Part shown: positions 17,943 to 26,913 of the stretch, piece by piece
Numbering within the stretch: position 1 is the first letter of the stretch
Layout of the letters: each line of letters opens with the position of its first letter
Assembly: GCF_014054525.1 (NCBI RefSeq)
Contig: NZ_CP059564.1
Coordinates: 1,436,357 to 1,500,356, forward strand
DNA length: 64,000 bases
Source: Alysiella filiformis
GTDB lineage: Bacteria > Pseudomonadota > Gammaproteobacteria > Burkholderiales > Neisseriaceae
Direction: 5' to 3'
Notes under the pieces: generated by a model
Database searches by the model: none
The model's input: the letters and a program-made list of their open reading frames with translations, nothing else
Told to the model about the DNA's origin: nothing
Program-made: the position numbers and the translations under genes

Positions 17943-17971
17943 TTTACCAAAAATAACATTTGCCCTACAAT
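17943..17971 (+). promoter_or_regulatory. Candidate sigma-70 promoter of trpC
   Basis: TTTACC (17943-17948), 17-bp spacer, TACAAT (17966-17971). It lies 30 bp before the trpC start codon. The -10 is near consensus, the -35 moderate. Confidence 0.5.
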
Positions 17972-18000
17972 CCGTTCAACTGTGAATTGAGTGCGTTTTT

Positions 18001-18783
18001 ATGTCTGATATTTTGCAAAAAATTTTGGCGACCAAACAACAAGAAGTCGCCCTAGCCCAGCAACACCTTTCCCTGCCTGAAATGCAACAACTGGCGCGTG
18101 AAGCCAGCCCTGTGCGCGATTTTGTGGGCGCGATTCGTGCCAAACACGCCGCAGGTGTGCCAGCCATCATTGCCGAAATCAAAAAAGCCAGTCCGTCCAA
18201 AGGTTTGATTCGTGCCGATTTTCAGCCAGCCCAGCACGCCCAAGATTACGAAAAAGCAGGGGCAGCCTGTTTGTCGGTTTTGACCGATGAAAAATATTTT
18301 CAAGGCTCGCCTGATTATTTGCGTGAAGCGCGTGAAGCCGTGTCGCTGCCCGTGTTACGCAAAGATTTTATGATAGACGAATACCAAATTTATCAAGCCC
18401 GCGTGTGGGGCGCAGACGCGATTTTGCTGATTGCCGCCGCTTTGGACGAAGCCACTTTATTGCATTTGGAAAACGTGGCGCACAGCTTGGGCATGGCGGT
18501 GCTGCTTGAATTGCACGATGAAAGCGAATTGGCAAAATGCACCAAAATGACCACACCCTTGCGCGGTGTCAATAATCGCAATTTACGGACTTTTGACGTG
18601 GATTTGCAGCAAACTGTGCAACTTTTGCCGCATTTGCGCGATTTTATCCCGATTACCGAAAGCGGCATTCGCCACAAAGCCGATGTGGATTTCATGCGCC
18701 AGCACGGTGTACACACCTTTTTGATTGGCGAAACGTTCATGCGCGCCGATGACATTGTTGCCGAAGTGAGCAGCCTGTTTTAA
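18001..18783 (+). CDS. trpC: Indole-3-glycerol phosphate synthase
   Basis: 260 residues, monofunctional TrpC (no fused TrpF). It closes the indole ring from carboxyphenylamino-deoxyribulose phosphate in tryptophan synthesis. TIM-barrel motifs: [11 protein letters not shown] (catalytic Lys and phosphate binding), [67 protein letters not shown] and FLIGETFM. It stands alone here rather than in a trp operon, which is normal for Neisseriaceae. Divergent from smc and followed by a hairpin terminator made of two DUS-like sequences. Confidence 0.97.
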   Translation: MSDILQKILATKQQEVALAQQHLSLPEMQQLAREASPVRDFVGAIRAKHAAGVPAIIAEIKKASPSKGLIRADFQPAQHAQDYEKAGAACLSVLTDEKYFQGSPDYLREAREAVSLPVLRKDFMIDEYQIYQARVWGADAILLIAAALDEATLLHLENVAHSLGMAVLLELHDESELAKCTKMTTPLRGVNNRNLRTFDVDLQQTVQLLPHLRDFIPITESGIRHKADVDFMRQHGVHTFLIGETFMRADDIVAEVSSLF

Positions 18784-18797
18784 TCAACCCAACCAAA

Positions 18798-18833
18798 GCT
18801 GCCTGAAATGCCCCAAAAGCCTTTTCAGGCAGC
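18798..18833 (+). terminator. trpC terminator from DUS-like inverted repeat
   Basis: GCTGCCTGAAA (18798-18808) and TTTCAGGCAGC (18823-18833) form an 11-bp stem shortly after the trpC stop. Confidence 0.6.
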
Positions 18834-18845
18834 CTGAATGATTTT

Positions 18846-19344
18846 ATGAAGTCCATTTATTCACTTTCAATCATTGCCATTTTAACGCTGGCGGCTTGTT
18901 CCGAGCAGCCCGACAGCACGCCCGTTGCCCCACCGCTCACTGCCCAACACGCATCGCAGACTTTTGCACAGGCAGCCGCATCATCGCCCATCGCATCGCA
19001 AATTTTTAAACAGCCCACAAGAACAAGACATTTTGGCAAGCAGCCGCCAAGCCATGCAAAGCATTACCGCGTCCGATATTGCCGAATTTCAAAACATTGC
19101 CCGCAGTGCATCGGCGGTTTCGCGTGCGTCTGATGTGTCTTTGCCGCCCTTGCCGTCAGCTTGTTCGCAATATTATCAACGTGTTGAACAATGCTTTGCC
19201 AAACAAAGCGACCACGAAGGCTTGTTGAGCCTCAACGAAGAATTGAAAAACGATTTGGTGTTGCAAGCCAATGCCGATGAGCAAAGTTGCCGCATTTTAA
19301 ACGACAGTTTCAATGGCGTGGCGCGTCATTTGGGTTGCGATTGA
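18846..19344 (+). pseudogene. Frameshifted lipoprotein gene
   Basis: A lipoprotein signal peptide (MKSIYSLSIIAILTLAAC, lipobox LAAC) opens a frame that continues normally to SQIFKQP near 19017, then leaves frame. In the next frame the protein carries on sensibly (PQEQDILASSRQAMQSITAS ... CSQYYQRVEQCFAKQ ... LGCD) to a stop at 19344. Joining the two needs one base less around 19000-19018, giving a ~165-residue exported protein with four Cys in the mature part besides the lipid Cys. Family not recognised. It could be a decayed gene or a sequencing error; the nearby T-run has only five bases, so slippage-type phase variation is not obvious. Confidence 0.65.
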
Positions 19345-19578
19345 TTTTGATGGTGCGCGATAAAATGAAAATTTTTGCCTTCGGCGACAGAGCGCAAATC
19401 CTCAATATCCCCTAATTTGATTTTTATTGTGTGCTGTAAGGCAGCCTGAAAACGCATTTTTCTGAAAATCAATAAAGAAATTGTCAAAATATCTTAACAC
19501 CTTTAAAATAACCGATTTTTGGCGCAAAGGCAGCCTGAAAGCGCGAAATATCGCAACACACGGTAAGGAAATGTAAAA

Positions 19579-20994
19579 ATGATGAAAAATAAAGTTAAAA
19601 AAGTTCATTTTGTGGGTATTGGCGGTTCAGGTATGTGTGGCATTGCCGAAGTGTTGCACAATTTGGGCTACGAAGTATCGGGTTCCGACCAAGCCAAAAG
19701 TGCCGTAACGCGCCGTTTAAACAAATTGGGTGTGCGCGTGTTTGAAGGACACGCCGCCGAAAACGTGCAAAATGTGGACGTGGTGGTTACTTCCACCGCT
19801 GTGAAAGCCGATAATCCCGAAGTTCAGGCAGCCAACGCGCAACACATTCCCATTATTCCACGCGCCATGATGTTGGCAGAATTGATGCGCTTTCGCGAAG
19901 GCATTGCCATTGCAGGCACACACGGCAAAACCACCACCACCAGCCTAACCGCCAGCATATTGAGCGCAGCAGGTTTAGACCCCACCTTTGTGATTGGCGG
20001 CAAACTCACCGCCGCAGGCACCAATGCCAAGTTGGGCAAAAGCGATTTTTTGGTTGCCGAAGCCGATGAAAGTGATGCGTCATTTTTGTATTTATCGCCC
20101 GTGTTGTCGGTGATTACCAATATTGACACCGACCACATGGACACCTACGACCACAAAATTGAAAATTTACATCAAGCCTTTATTGATTTTGTGCATCGCA
20201 TGCCGTTTTATGGCAAAGCCTTTTTGTGTACCGACAGCGAACACGTTCGCGCCATTTTGCCGCGCATCAACAAGCCCTTTGCCACCTACAATATTGACGA
20301 TGAAACCGCCGATTTGTGTGCCACCCAAGTGCAAACATCGGGCGCACAAATGCAATTTCGCGTGTGTGCCAAACGCAAATCAGGCGATTTGAATTTTGAT
20401 GTGGTGCTGAATTTACCAGGGCGACACAATGTGTTGAACGCTTTGGCGGCAATTGGCGTGGCATTGGAATGCGGCGCGTCTGTGGAGGCGATTCAGCGCG
20501 GTTTGGCAGAATTCAGTGGGGTAGGGCGGCGTTTCCAAAGCTATGGCGAGATTGATTTGCCCAATGGCGGTCGCGCTTTGTTGATTGACGATTACGGTCA
20601 TCACCCTGTGGAAATGGCGGCAACTTTGGCGGCAGCGCGTGGTGCGTATCCCAATAATCGTTTGGTTTTGGCGTTTCAGCCGCACCGCTACACACGCACA
20701 CGCGATTTGTTTGAAGATTTCGTGCAAATTTTGAATCGTGCCGATTGCGTGGTTTTGACCGAAGTTTATGCCGCAGGCGAAGACCCCATTATTGCCGCAG
20801 ACGGTCGCGCATTGAGCCGTGCCGTGCGCGTGGCAGGCAAAATTGAACCGATTTTTTGTGAAGACGTTGCCGCGCTGCCTGAAACGCTGTTGAATGTATT
20901 GCAAGATGGCGATGTGGTGTTGAACATGGGTGCAGGCAGCATCAGTCGCGTACCGCAAGCCTTGTTGGATTTAACCGCACCTGCTGCTGAATGA
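19579..20994 (+). CDS. murC: UDP-N-acetylmuramate--L-alanine ligase
   Basis: 471 residues. It adds L-Ala to UDP-MurNAc, the first amino acid of the peptidoglycan stem. Motifs: the N-terminal Rossmann loop [15 protein letters not shown], the ATP loop [16 protein letters not shown] (~113-128), ADESDASFL, a [10 protein letters not shown] substrate region, and the C-terminal [18 protein letters not shown] and [14 protein letters not shown] motifs. AAGGA lies ~11 nt before the start. It opens the murC-ddl-ftsQ-ftsA-ftsZ block, the downstream half of the classical division and cell wall cluster; the upstream half (mraZ to murG) is not beside it. Confidence 0.98.
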   Translation: MMKNKVKKVHFVGIGGSGMCGIAEVLHNLGYEVSGSDQAKSAVTRRLNKLGVRVFEGHAAENVQNVDVVVTSTAVKADNPEVQAANAQHIPIIPRAMMLAELMRFREGIAIAGTHGKTTTTSLTASILSAAGLDPTFVIGGKLTAAGTNAKLGKSDFLVAEADESDASFLYLSPVLSVITNIDTDHMDTYDHKIENLHQAFIDFVHRMPFYGKAFLCTDSEHVRAILPRINKPFATYNIDDETADLCATQVQTSGAQMQFRVCAKRKSGDLNFDVVLNLPGRHNVLNALAAIGVALECGASVEAIQRGLAEFSGVGRRFQSYGEIDLPNGGRALLIDDYGHHPVEMAATLAAARGAYPNNRLVLAFQPHRYTRTRDLFEDFVQILNRADCVVLTEVYAAGEDPIIAADGRALSRAVRVAGKIEPIFCEDVAALPETLLNVLQDGDVVLNMGAGSISRVPQALLDLTAPAAE

Positions 20995-21120
20995 TTTTGA
21001 ATGAATTTTGGTGTTGTTGGGGCAAAAAAACGTTTTTTCAGGCAGCCTGAAAAGGCATTCCCACAACACATTTGAACAATAAAAAGGCTGTCTGAAAGGC
21101 AGTGAAACAGAAAGCACACG

Positions 21121-22044
21121 ATGAAAGAATTTGGTAAAGTGGCTGTTTTGATGGGCGGTTTTTCGTCCGAGCGTGAAGTATCGCTCAACAGTGGCGCAGC
21201 AATTTTGGCTGCCTTAAAAAGCAAAGGCGTGGACGCACACGCATTTGACCCCAAAGAAACCGATTTGTCTGAATTGAAAACACAAGGTTTTCAGGCAGCC
21301 TTCAACACCTTGCACGGCAGTTATGGTGAAGACGGTACAGTACAAGGCGCATTGGAAGCCTTGGGCGTGCGCTACACAGGTTGTGGCGTGTTGGCGTCGG
21401 CTTTGGGCATGGACAAATACCGCAGCAAATTGTTGTGGCAGGCTTTGGGTTTGCCCATTCCACCTTTTGCCGTTTTGCGCGATGACAGCGATTTTGCCAA
21501 AGTGGAACAAGAATTGGGCTTGCCCCTGTTCATCAAACCCGCCGCCGAAGGCAGCAGCGTGGGTGTACACAAAATCAAACAAGCAGGCGAATTGCAACAA
21601 AAATACCGCGAACTTCGCGCCCAAAATTTACACGGCGAAATTTTGGCAGAACAATTCATGTCGGGCGGCGAATACACTTGTGGCGTGATTAACCGTCAGG
21701 CTTTGCCCAGCATACGCATCATTCCCGCCAATGAATTTTACGATTATGAAGCCAAATACCAACGCGATGACACCGTTTACATGTGCCCATCTGATTTGAA
21801 CGATGAAGATGAAAAATTGATGCGCAACTTGGCTTTGCAAGCCTTTGCCGCTATTGGTGGTGGCAATAATTGCGGTCGTGTGGATTTTTTAAAAGACGCA
21901 GATGGCAAATTGTACATTTTGGAAAGCAACACATTACCTGGTATGACCGACCACAGCCTCATTCCCAAAGCCGCCAAACAGGCAGGCATTGAATTTGCTG
22001 ATTTATGTATCCAAATTTTGAAAATTGCTTATGAAGTACAATGA
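21121..22044 (+). CDS. ddl: D-alanine--D-alanine ligase
   Basis: 307 residues, usual length. ATP-grasp enzyme that joins two D-Ala for the pentapeptide end. Motifs: VAVLMGGFSSEREVSLNSG, the FNTLHGSYGEDGTVQGALE substrate loop, FIKPAAEGSSVGVHKI, and the C-terminal VDFLKDADGKLYILESNTLP, TDHSLIPKAA. It lies 126 bp after murC, with a DUS in the gap, and its end overlaps the ftsQ start by 14 nt. Confidence 0.98.
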   Translation: MKEFGKVAVLMGGFSSEREVSLNSGAAILAALKSKGVDAHAFDPKETDLSELKTQGFQAAFNTLHGSYGEDGTVQGALEALGVRYTGCGVLASALGMDKYRSKLLWQALGLPIPPFAVLRDDSDFAKVEQELGLPLFIKPAAEGSSVGVHKIKQAGELQQKYRELRAQNLHGEILAEQFMSGGEYTCGVINRQALPSIRIIPANEFYDYEAKYQRDDTVYMCPSDLNDEDEKLMRNLALQAFAAIGGGNNCGRVDFLKDADGKLYILESNTLPGMTDHSLIPKAAKQAGIEFADLCIQILKIAYEVQ

Positions 22045-22831
22045 AAATGCCGTGAGCGGTGCTTTAACCAAATTTTTGTATGGTGTGATTGGTTTGTTTT
22101 TGCTGGGCGCGGCGATTCGTTGGGTGTCATACAGCGATTATTTTCAAATTGCCACGGTGGACATTGTTGCGCCACAATCACATCAAACTTTACAATATGT
22201 GGACAAACAAAAATTGTTTAATCGTTTGAAACCACATTTAAGTGGCAGCTTTTTTTATGTGGATTTGGACGAGGCACAACGCCTTGCCAGTCAAAGTGAA
22301 TGGGTTGATGATGTGGTGGTGGAACGCATTTTCCCCAATGCCATTCGCATTACGGTAAAAGAACATGAACCTGTTGCCAAATGGGTACAAGAAGGTCATG
22401 TAGCAGGTTTGGTTGATGGCGAAGGCAAAGTTTTTCAGGCAGCCTACAACAAACCTTTGCCCTTATTTGACGGCGATTTAACCGTGTTGGCACAAATGGT
22501 CAGCCAATACAAAATATTCAGTTCAGAATTGCAGCCTTTGCGTTTGGGCATTCTCCGTTTACAATATACCCCGCGCTCATCGTGGTCAATGATGTTGAAC
22601 AATGGCATTGAGTTGCGTTTGGGCAAAGGCGATGTGAACACCCGATTGAGTCGTTTTGCCAATGCTTGGCAGCATTCATTGCACGAGCAAGCCTTGTTAT
22701 TGGATTATGTGGATATGCGTTATGGCGATGGTTTTGCCACGCGCAATCGCAGCAAAGCAGCCGCCAATTCGGAAGAAGCTGCTAAAATGGCGTTAGAGGA
22801 AACCAACCTTGAACCCAATTCAAATCATTAA
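22031..22831 (+). CDS. ftsQ: Cell division protein FtsQ
   Basis: 266 residues. Bitopic division protein linking the early and late divisome. A short cytoplasmic tail (MKYNENAVSGALTKF), one membrane helix (LYGVIGLFLLGAAIRWVSY), a POTRA domain (FQIATVDIVAPQSHQTLQYV ... NAIRITVKEHEPVAKW) and a periplasmic FtsQ beta domain (LRLQYTPRSSWSMMLNNGIE). ATG 22031 is preferred; a TTG two codons earlier is the only alternative. Tightly coupled to ddl and followed by ftsA after 21 bp. Confidence 0.95.
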   Translation: MKYNENAVSGALTKFLYGVIGLFLLGAAIRWVSYSDYFQIATVDIVAPQSHQTLQYVDKQKLFNRLKPHLSGSFFYVDLDEAQRLASQSEWVDDVVVERIFPNAIRITVKEHEPVAKWVQEGHVAGLVDGEGKVFQAAYNKPLPLFDGDLTVLAQMVSQYKIFSSELQPLRLGILRLQYTPRSSWSMMLNNGIELRLGKGDVNTRLSRFANAWQHSLHEQALLLDYVDMRYGDGFATRNRSKAAANSEEAAKMALEETNLEPNSNH

Positions 22832-22852
22832 ATTTTCAATTGAGACAGTGAA

Positions 22853-24151
22853 ATGGAAAACAAACAATACATCAGTGCATTGGATATTGGCACATCAAAA
22901 GTGATTGCCTTAATTGGCGAACTGATTGACGATGAAATTCACATTGTCGGCATTGGTCAAGCGCAATCGCGTGGTTTGAAGGCAGGCATGGTAACAAATA
23001 TTGATGCCACCGCCCAAGCCATCAAACATGCCATGTCGGAAGCTGAACACATGGCAGATTGCAAAATCACCAATCTGACCACAGGTATTGCGGGCAACCA
23101 TATTCGCAGCCTGAATTCACAAGGTGTGGTCAAAATCAAAGATGGCGAAGTAACCCAAGCCGACATTGACCGCGCCAAAGAAACCGCCAAAGCGGTCAAT
23201 ATTCCACCCGACCACCAAGTGTTGCATACCGTGGTGCAAGAATACATCATTGACAATCAACCAGGGGTGCGCGAACCCATTGGCATGAGTGGTGTGCGTT
23301 TGGATACGCGCGTACACATCATCACAGGTGCCGTTACCGCCATGCAAAACATTCAAAAATGCGTGCAACGTTGCGGTTTGGTGGTGGACGACATCATGTT
23401 GCAACCTTTGGCAAGTGCGTCAGCCGTTTTGACCGAAGATGAAAAAGAATTGGGCGTGTGTGTGGTGGACATTGGCGGTGGCACAACCGACATTGCCGTT
23501 TACACCAATGGTGCGATTCGCCATACTGCCGTGATTCCCGTGGCGGGTGATTTGATTACACGCGATTTGGCACACGCTTTGCGTACGCCTTCCAGCTCTG
23601 CCGAATACATCAAAGTGAATTATGGTGTGGCGTTGGCAAACATTGAAGGCTTGGACGACATGGTGGAAGTGCCGAGTGTGGGCGACCGCCGTTCGCGTCA
23701 AATTTCACGCCGTGTGTTGGCAAGTGTGATTCAACCGCGTGTAGAAGAAATTTTGGAATTGACCTTGAACGAATTGCGCCGTTCGGGTTTCCCAGAAGAA
23801 GTTTTGACTTCGGGTATTGTTTTAACAGGTGGCGCATCGCTGTTGCGCGGCATTGTGGAGTTGGCAGAAGATGTGTTTGACCTGCCTGTACGCATTGGTG
23901 TTCCCCCAGAAATGGCGGGTTTGTCTGAACGTGTGCGCAATCCACGTTATTCAACCGTGATTGGTTTGTTGCAGGCAGCCAAAGAGCGCAATCCTCGCGG
24001 ACAAAGTGCAGGTGTGCCCAATCGCCGCCAGCCCAAGCCGCAGCCTGTCATTGAAGAACCCGAATACGAAAACAATCGTTATGACCAGCACGATGAACCC
24101 AAAGAAAGTTTGTTTGTTCGCATAAAAGATTGGATTAACAAAACATTGTGA
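22853..24151 (+). CDS. ftsA: Cell division protein FtsA
   Basis: 432 residues. Actin-like ATPase that ties FtsZ to the membrane. Motifs: phosphate 1 SALDIGTSKVIALIGE, the 1C domain, phosphate 2 VCVVDIGGGTTDIAVYTNG, adenosine motif IVLTGGASLLRGIVELAED, and a C-terminal amphipathic helix SLFVRIKDWINKTL for membrane binding. A Pro/Gln/Asn-rich linker (PNRRQPKPQPVIEEPEYENN) precedes this helix. Fifth gene of the block; a 240-bp gap with a DUS and a strong promoter separates it from ftsZ. Confidence 0.97.
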   Translation: MENKQYISALDIGTSKVIALIGELIDDEIHIVGIGQAQSRGLKAGMVTNIDATAQAIKHAMSEAEHMADCKITNLTTGIAGNHIRSLNSQGVVKIKDGEVTQADIDRAKETAKAVNIPPDHQVLHTVVQEYIIDNQPGVREPIGMSGVRLDTRVHIITGAVTAMQNIQKCVQRCGLVVDDIMLQPLASASAVLTEDEKELGVCVVDIGGGTTDIAVYTNGAIRHTAVIPVAGDLITRDLAHALRTPSSSAEYIKVNYGVALANIEGLDDMVEVPSVGDRRSRQISRRVLASVIQPRVEEILELTLNELRRSGFPEEVLTSGIVLTGGASLLRGIVELAEDVFDLPVRIGVPPEMAGLSERVRNPRYSTVIGLLQAAKERNPRGQSAGVPNRRQPKPQPVIEEPEYENNRYDQHDEPKESLFVRIKDWINKTL

Positions 24152-24299
24152 TGGCAACAAACAAAAAATGAAAAGTGCGTGGTTTGGCTTGTTTTTCCAT
24201 TTTCAGGCAGCCTGAAAGTCTAAATATCCATTTCAAACGGATTGCCAAACCACATCAAAAAACGTAAAACAAGGATTCGCCCCAAATAGGCTGTGTTTC

Positions 24300-24337
24300 A
24301 GAAGTCTTTTGCCAAGCCGACTAGACTTCTTTATAAT
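24300..24337 (+). promoter_or_regulatory. ftsZ promoter within an inverted repeat
   Basis: TTGCCA (24309-24314), 17-bp spacer, TATAAT (24332-24337): a near-consensus sigma-70 promoter 64 bp before ftsZ. It lies inside an 8-bp perfect inverted repeat AGAAGTCT (24300-24307) / AGACTTCT (24323-24330), which could be an operator. Confidence 0.7.
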
Positions 24338-24401
24338 GCGGGGTTATTTTGCTATTGATTTGAACATGCCCCGCCAAAGGGTATGATGGAGTATGTATAA
24401 A

Positions 24402-25661
24402 ATGGAAAAACCGATTTATAACTTTGTTGAAGTACCCACAGGTCCAGCAGTTATTAAAGTTATCGGTGTCGGTGGCGGTGGTTGCAATGCAATTAACAAT
24501 ATGATTGAAAACCCGATTCAGGGTGTAGAATACATCAGTGCCAACACAGATGCCCAGTCTTTAATGGACAACATCGCCCCCAATAAAATTCAGTTGGGTG
24601 CCAGTTTAACGCGCGGTTTGGGTGCAGGCGCCAATCCCGAAGTGGGTCGCGCCGCCGCCATGGAAGACCGAGAATCCATTGTCAAAGCCATTAGCGGTGC
24701 AGACATGCTGTTCATTACCACAGGTATGGGCGGTGGTACAGGCACAGGTGCAGCGCCCGTAATTGCCGAAATTGCCAAAGAATTGGGTATTTTGACCGTG
24801 GCGGTGGTAACACGTCCATTCAAACACGAAGGCAAACGCTCCATCGTGGCACAACAAGGCATTGAAATGCTGAAAAATCATGTGGATTCGCTGATTGTTG
24901 TGCCAAACGACAAACTTTTGGCTGCTTTGGGCAAAGGCACGACCGTACGCGAAGCATTCCGAGCAGCAAACAATGTGTTGCGTAATGGTGTAGCAGGCAT
25001 TTCCGAAATTGTTACCAGCCCTGGTTTCATCAATTTGGACTTTGCCGATGTGAAAAACATGATGAGCATTGTTGGCATGGCGATGATGGGCATTGGCGAA
25101 TCCAAAGGTTCTGACCGTGCGCGTATTGCCATTGAACAAGCCATTTCAAGCCCATTGTTGGACGATGTGAGTTTGAGCGGTGCGAAAGGCGTATTGGTAA
25201 ACATCACAACAGCACCAGATTGCCTGATTTTAGATGAATATCAAGAAATTATGTCTGTGGTGGGCGAATACGCATCGCCTGATGCAGAGTTAAAATTCGG
25301 TACAGCAGAAGACGTGAATATGCCCGAAGATGCGATTCGCGTTACCATTATTGCCACAGGTTTGCGTGAAAATCCTGAACATCACGATATGCTGAATCGA
25401 CACAACAACAGTTTGCGTGGCAGCCATCAGTTGGATATGGGTTTACCACGCAGCAGTAGCAGCAATCGCCCCACTTCGGTTAATGTGAGTCTTGATTTGG
25501 ATTTGCCCAGCACAAAAGACATGGGAACGGTAATCCGTTCAGGGCGCAATACACGCAGCATGAATTTGGTTGCGGCAGACTTTTCCAGTCAATCTGTTTT
25601 AGATGACTATGAGATTCCAGCCATGTTGCGCCGTCAGAATAACAACAATAACAATAATTGA
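24402..25661 (+). CDS. ftsZ: Cell division protein FtsZ
   Basis: 419 residues. Tubulin-like GTPase that forms the Z ring. Motifs: [17 protein letters not shown], the tubulin signature [24 protein letters not shown], the T7 loop [13 protein letters not shown], and the C-terminal conserved peptide [13 protein letters not shown] that binds FtsA/ZipA, followed by an unusual Asn-only tail (eight N). Start ATG 24402 (MEKPIYNF) is preferred to ATG 24393 because GGAG is 10 nt upstream of the former but only 1-2 nt from the latter. It ends with a strong terminator. Confidence 0.98.
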   Translation: MEKPIYNFVEVPTGPAVIKVIGVGGGGCNAINNMIENPIQGVEYISANTDAQSLMDNIAPNKIQLGASLTRGLGAGANPEVGRAAAMEDRESIVKAISGADMLFITTGMGGGTGTGAAPVIAEIAKELGILTVAVVTRPFKHEGKRSIVAQQGIEMLKNHVDSLIVVPNDKLLAALGKGTTVREAFRAANNVLRNGVAGISEIVTSPGFINLDFADVKNMMSIVGMAMMGIGESKGSDRARIAIEQAISSPLLDDVSLSGAKGVLVNITTAPDCLILDEYQEIMSVVGEYASPDAELKFGTAEDVNMPEDAIRVTIIATGLRENPEHHDMLNRHNNSLRGSHQLDMGLPRSSSSNRPTSVNVSLDLDLPSTKDMGTVIRSGRNTRSMNLVAADFSSQSVLDDYEIPAMLRRQNNNNNNN

Positions 25662-25726
25662 TTTATTGGGTATAAGTATAATTTAATATGAACTTTTCGT
25701 TTTAATATTGTCACTGTGTTGATTTT

Positions 25727-25765
25727 AATAATCCCCAGTCATTGAATAATGGACTGGGGATTATT
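25727..25765 (+). terminator. Strong intrinsic terminator of ftsZ
   Basis: AATAATCCCCAGTC (25727-25740), 11-nt loop, GACTGGGGATTATT (25752-25765): a perfect 14-bp stem. T/A-rich sequence follows on both sides, so it may also stop transcripts leaving the CRISPR array on the other strand. Confidence 0.9.
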
Positions 25766-26024
25766 TATATGGATAATTGGTATTTAGAGAGTATTTGAAA
25801 TAAAATGGGTAATGGTTTAAACACACGAGTACTTGTGGGTACCCGAAAAAAGCCAAAACAAGGGGTCAAAAAATAACTTACGTTTAAACACACGGGTACC
25901 CGAGCCAGCTTGCACAAAATAATCTTGCACTTCCGCTTGTTTAAACACATGGGTACCCGAGCGGTAAAGAGCAGGCAGAAAACCGCGCTTTGCTTGTTTA
26001 AACACACGGGTACCCGATTAACTA

Positions 26025-26913
26025 TAGCCAATTAAAAACAAAATCACTACAAATATCGGTCAAATAAAATTTCAATATCAGAAATCATGTATTTGCGCCG
26101 CGTATTTTTGGCATAAGCCCAGTATTGTTCAATAGGATTCAAATCAGGACTGTATGCAGGTCAATACAGCAGCTTATGCCCACTTTGTGCCACCAATTGA
26201 CGAATCTCTTCACCGACATGAAAGCGAGCATTATCCATAATCAACACACTCTTTTTATTCAATTTTGGTATTAAATCTTCTTTTAGCCATTGAATAAAAA
26301 CCGCACGATTAATCGTATGATGAAACAAAGCAACTGTAAACAAACGCCCATTTAACAATGCACCTATTGCATTGGTTTGTTTACGTATTTGCCAATCGTA
26401 AGTCGCATAACAACGCCGCCCAATCAGAGAATAGCCTTTTGGACGATGAACGGTTTGTGTGCAAAACCACTTTCATCAATATAAACCATTTGATAGCCCA
26501 TTTTTTTGTAAAAACGCAATTTTAAATGGTACTGATTTCGCTGCTCTGGTTCTTGTTTTGGGTGTTGGCTCGTCTTTTTTTAACTGAAATTTTGAGCTGT
26601 TTGAGTGCGTAACAAATTGCACTTGCGGTAACACCCAAACGCTTGGCACGTTCGTATTGGAAGGCATCAGGGTAGTTTTCAACATCTTTTAATAATGCTT
26701 CATGATTAACTTTTAATGGTTTGAATTGACGTTTTTTTCTTTCAATCCCATTTCGTTTCCATTGGTTAATGGTATGTGTACTGATGCCATAAAATGCGGA
26801 GGCTTGACGTATCGTCATACCGCTTGCAACGCTTTTTAGGATTTGTTTACGTAAGTCTTGGGAGTAAGCCATGATAAATTTAATATTGTAGTGATTTTAA
26901 TTTTGGTTAGCTA
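26025..26913 (-). mobile_element. Decayed IS630-family element inside a CRISPR spacer
   Basis: About 889 bp with imperfect terminal inverted repeats (TAGCCAATTAAAAACAAAAT... and TAGCTAACCAAAATTAAAAT..., both running into CACTACAA), flanked by TA on each side, the target duplication of IS630-type elements. Removing it joins 5 + TA + 27 nt into a 34-nt spacer, the normal length. It holds one broken transposase gene, and the left array part (four repeats) is cut off from the leader side by it. Confidence 0.88.
26069..26872 (-). pseudogene. IS630-family transposase, multiply disrupted
   Basis: The N-terminal helix-turn-helix part is intact (MAYSQDLRKQILKSVASGMT, TIRQASAFYGISTHTINQWK, up to ~26,540). 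The reading frame then shifts (SSEIST versus QYHLKLRFYKKMGYQ), reaches the first DDE-domain Asp region VYIDESGFA, shifts again near 26,455, and continues (HRPKGYSLIGRRCYATYDWQ, SVLIMDNARFHVG with the second Asp). A TGA at 26161-26163 then interrupts KLLY before PAYSPDLNPIEQYWAYAKN, which holds the last catalytic Glu. At least two frameshifts and one stop, so it cannot move itself. The first frameshift alone could have been programmed, but not all three lesions. Confidence 0.85.

Noticed and set aside
18990-19020. Phase-variable switch in the frameshifted lipoprotein gene
   Set aside because: The longest base run near the shift is five T's, shorter than typical slippage tracts, so a decayed gene or an error is the simpler reading.
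19345-19578. Possible mini-gene starting ATG GTG CGC at 19349
   Set aside because: Only 21 codons, no Shine-Dalgarno sequence; likely non-coding sequence between the lipoprotein pseudogene and murC.
26161-26685. Programmed frameshifting of the IS630 transposase
   Set aside because: Some IS630 elements use it, but here there are at least two shifts plus an in-frame stop before the last catalytic residue, so decay is the better explanation.
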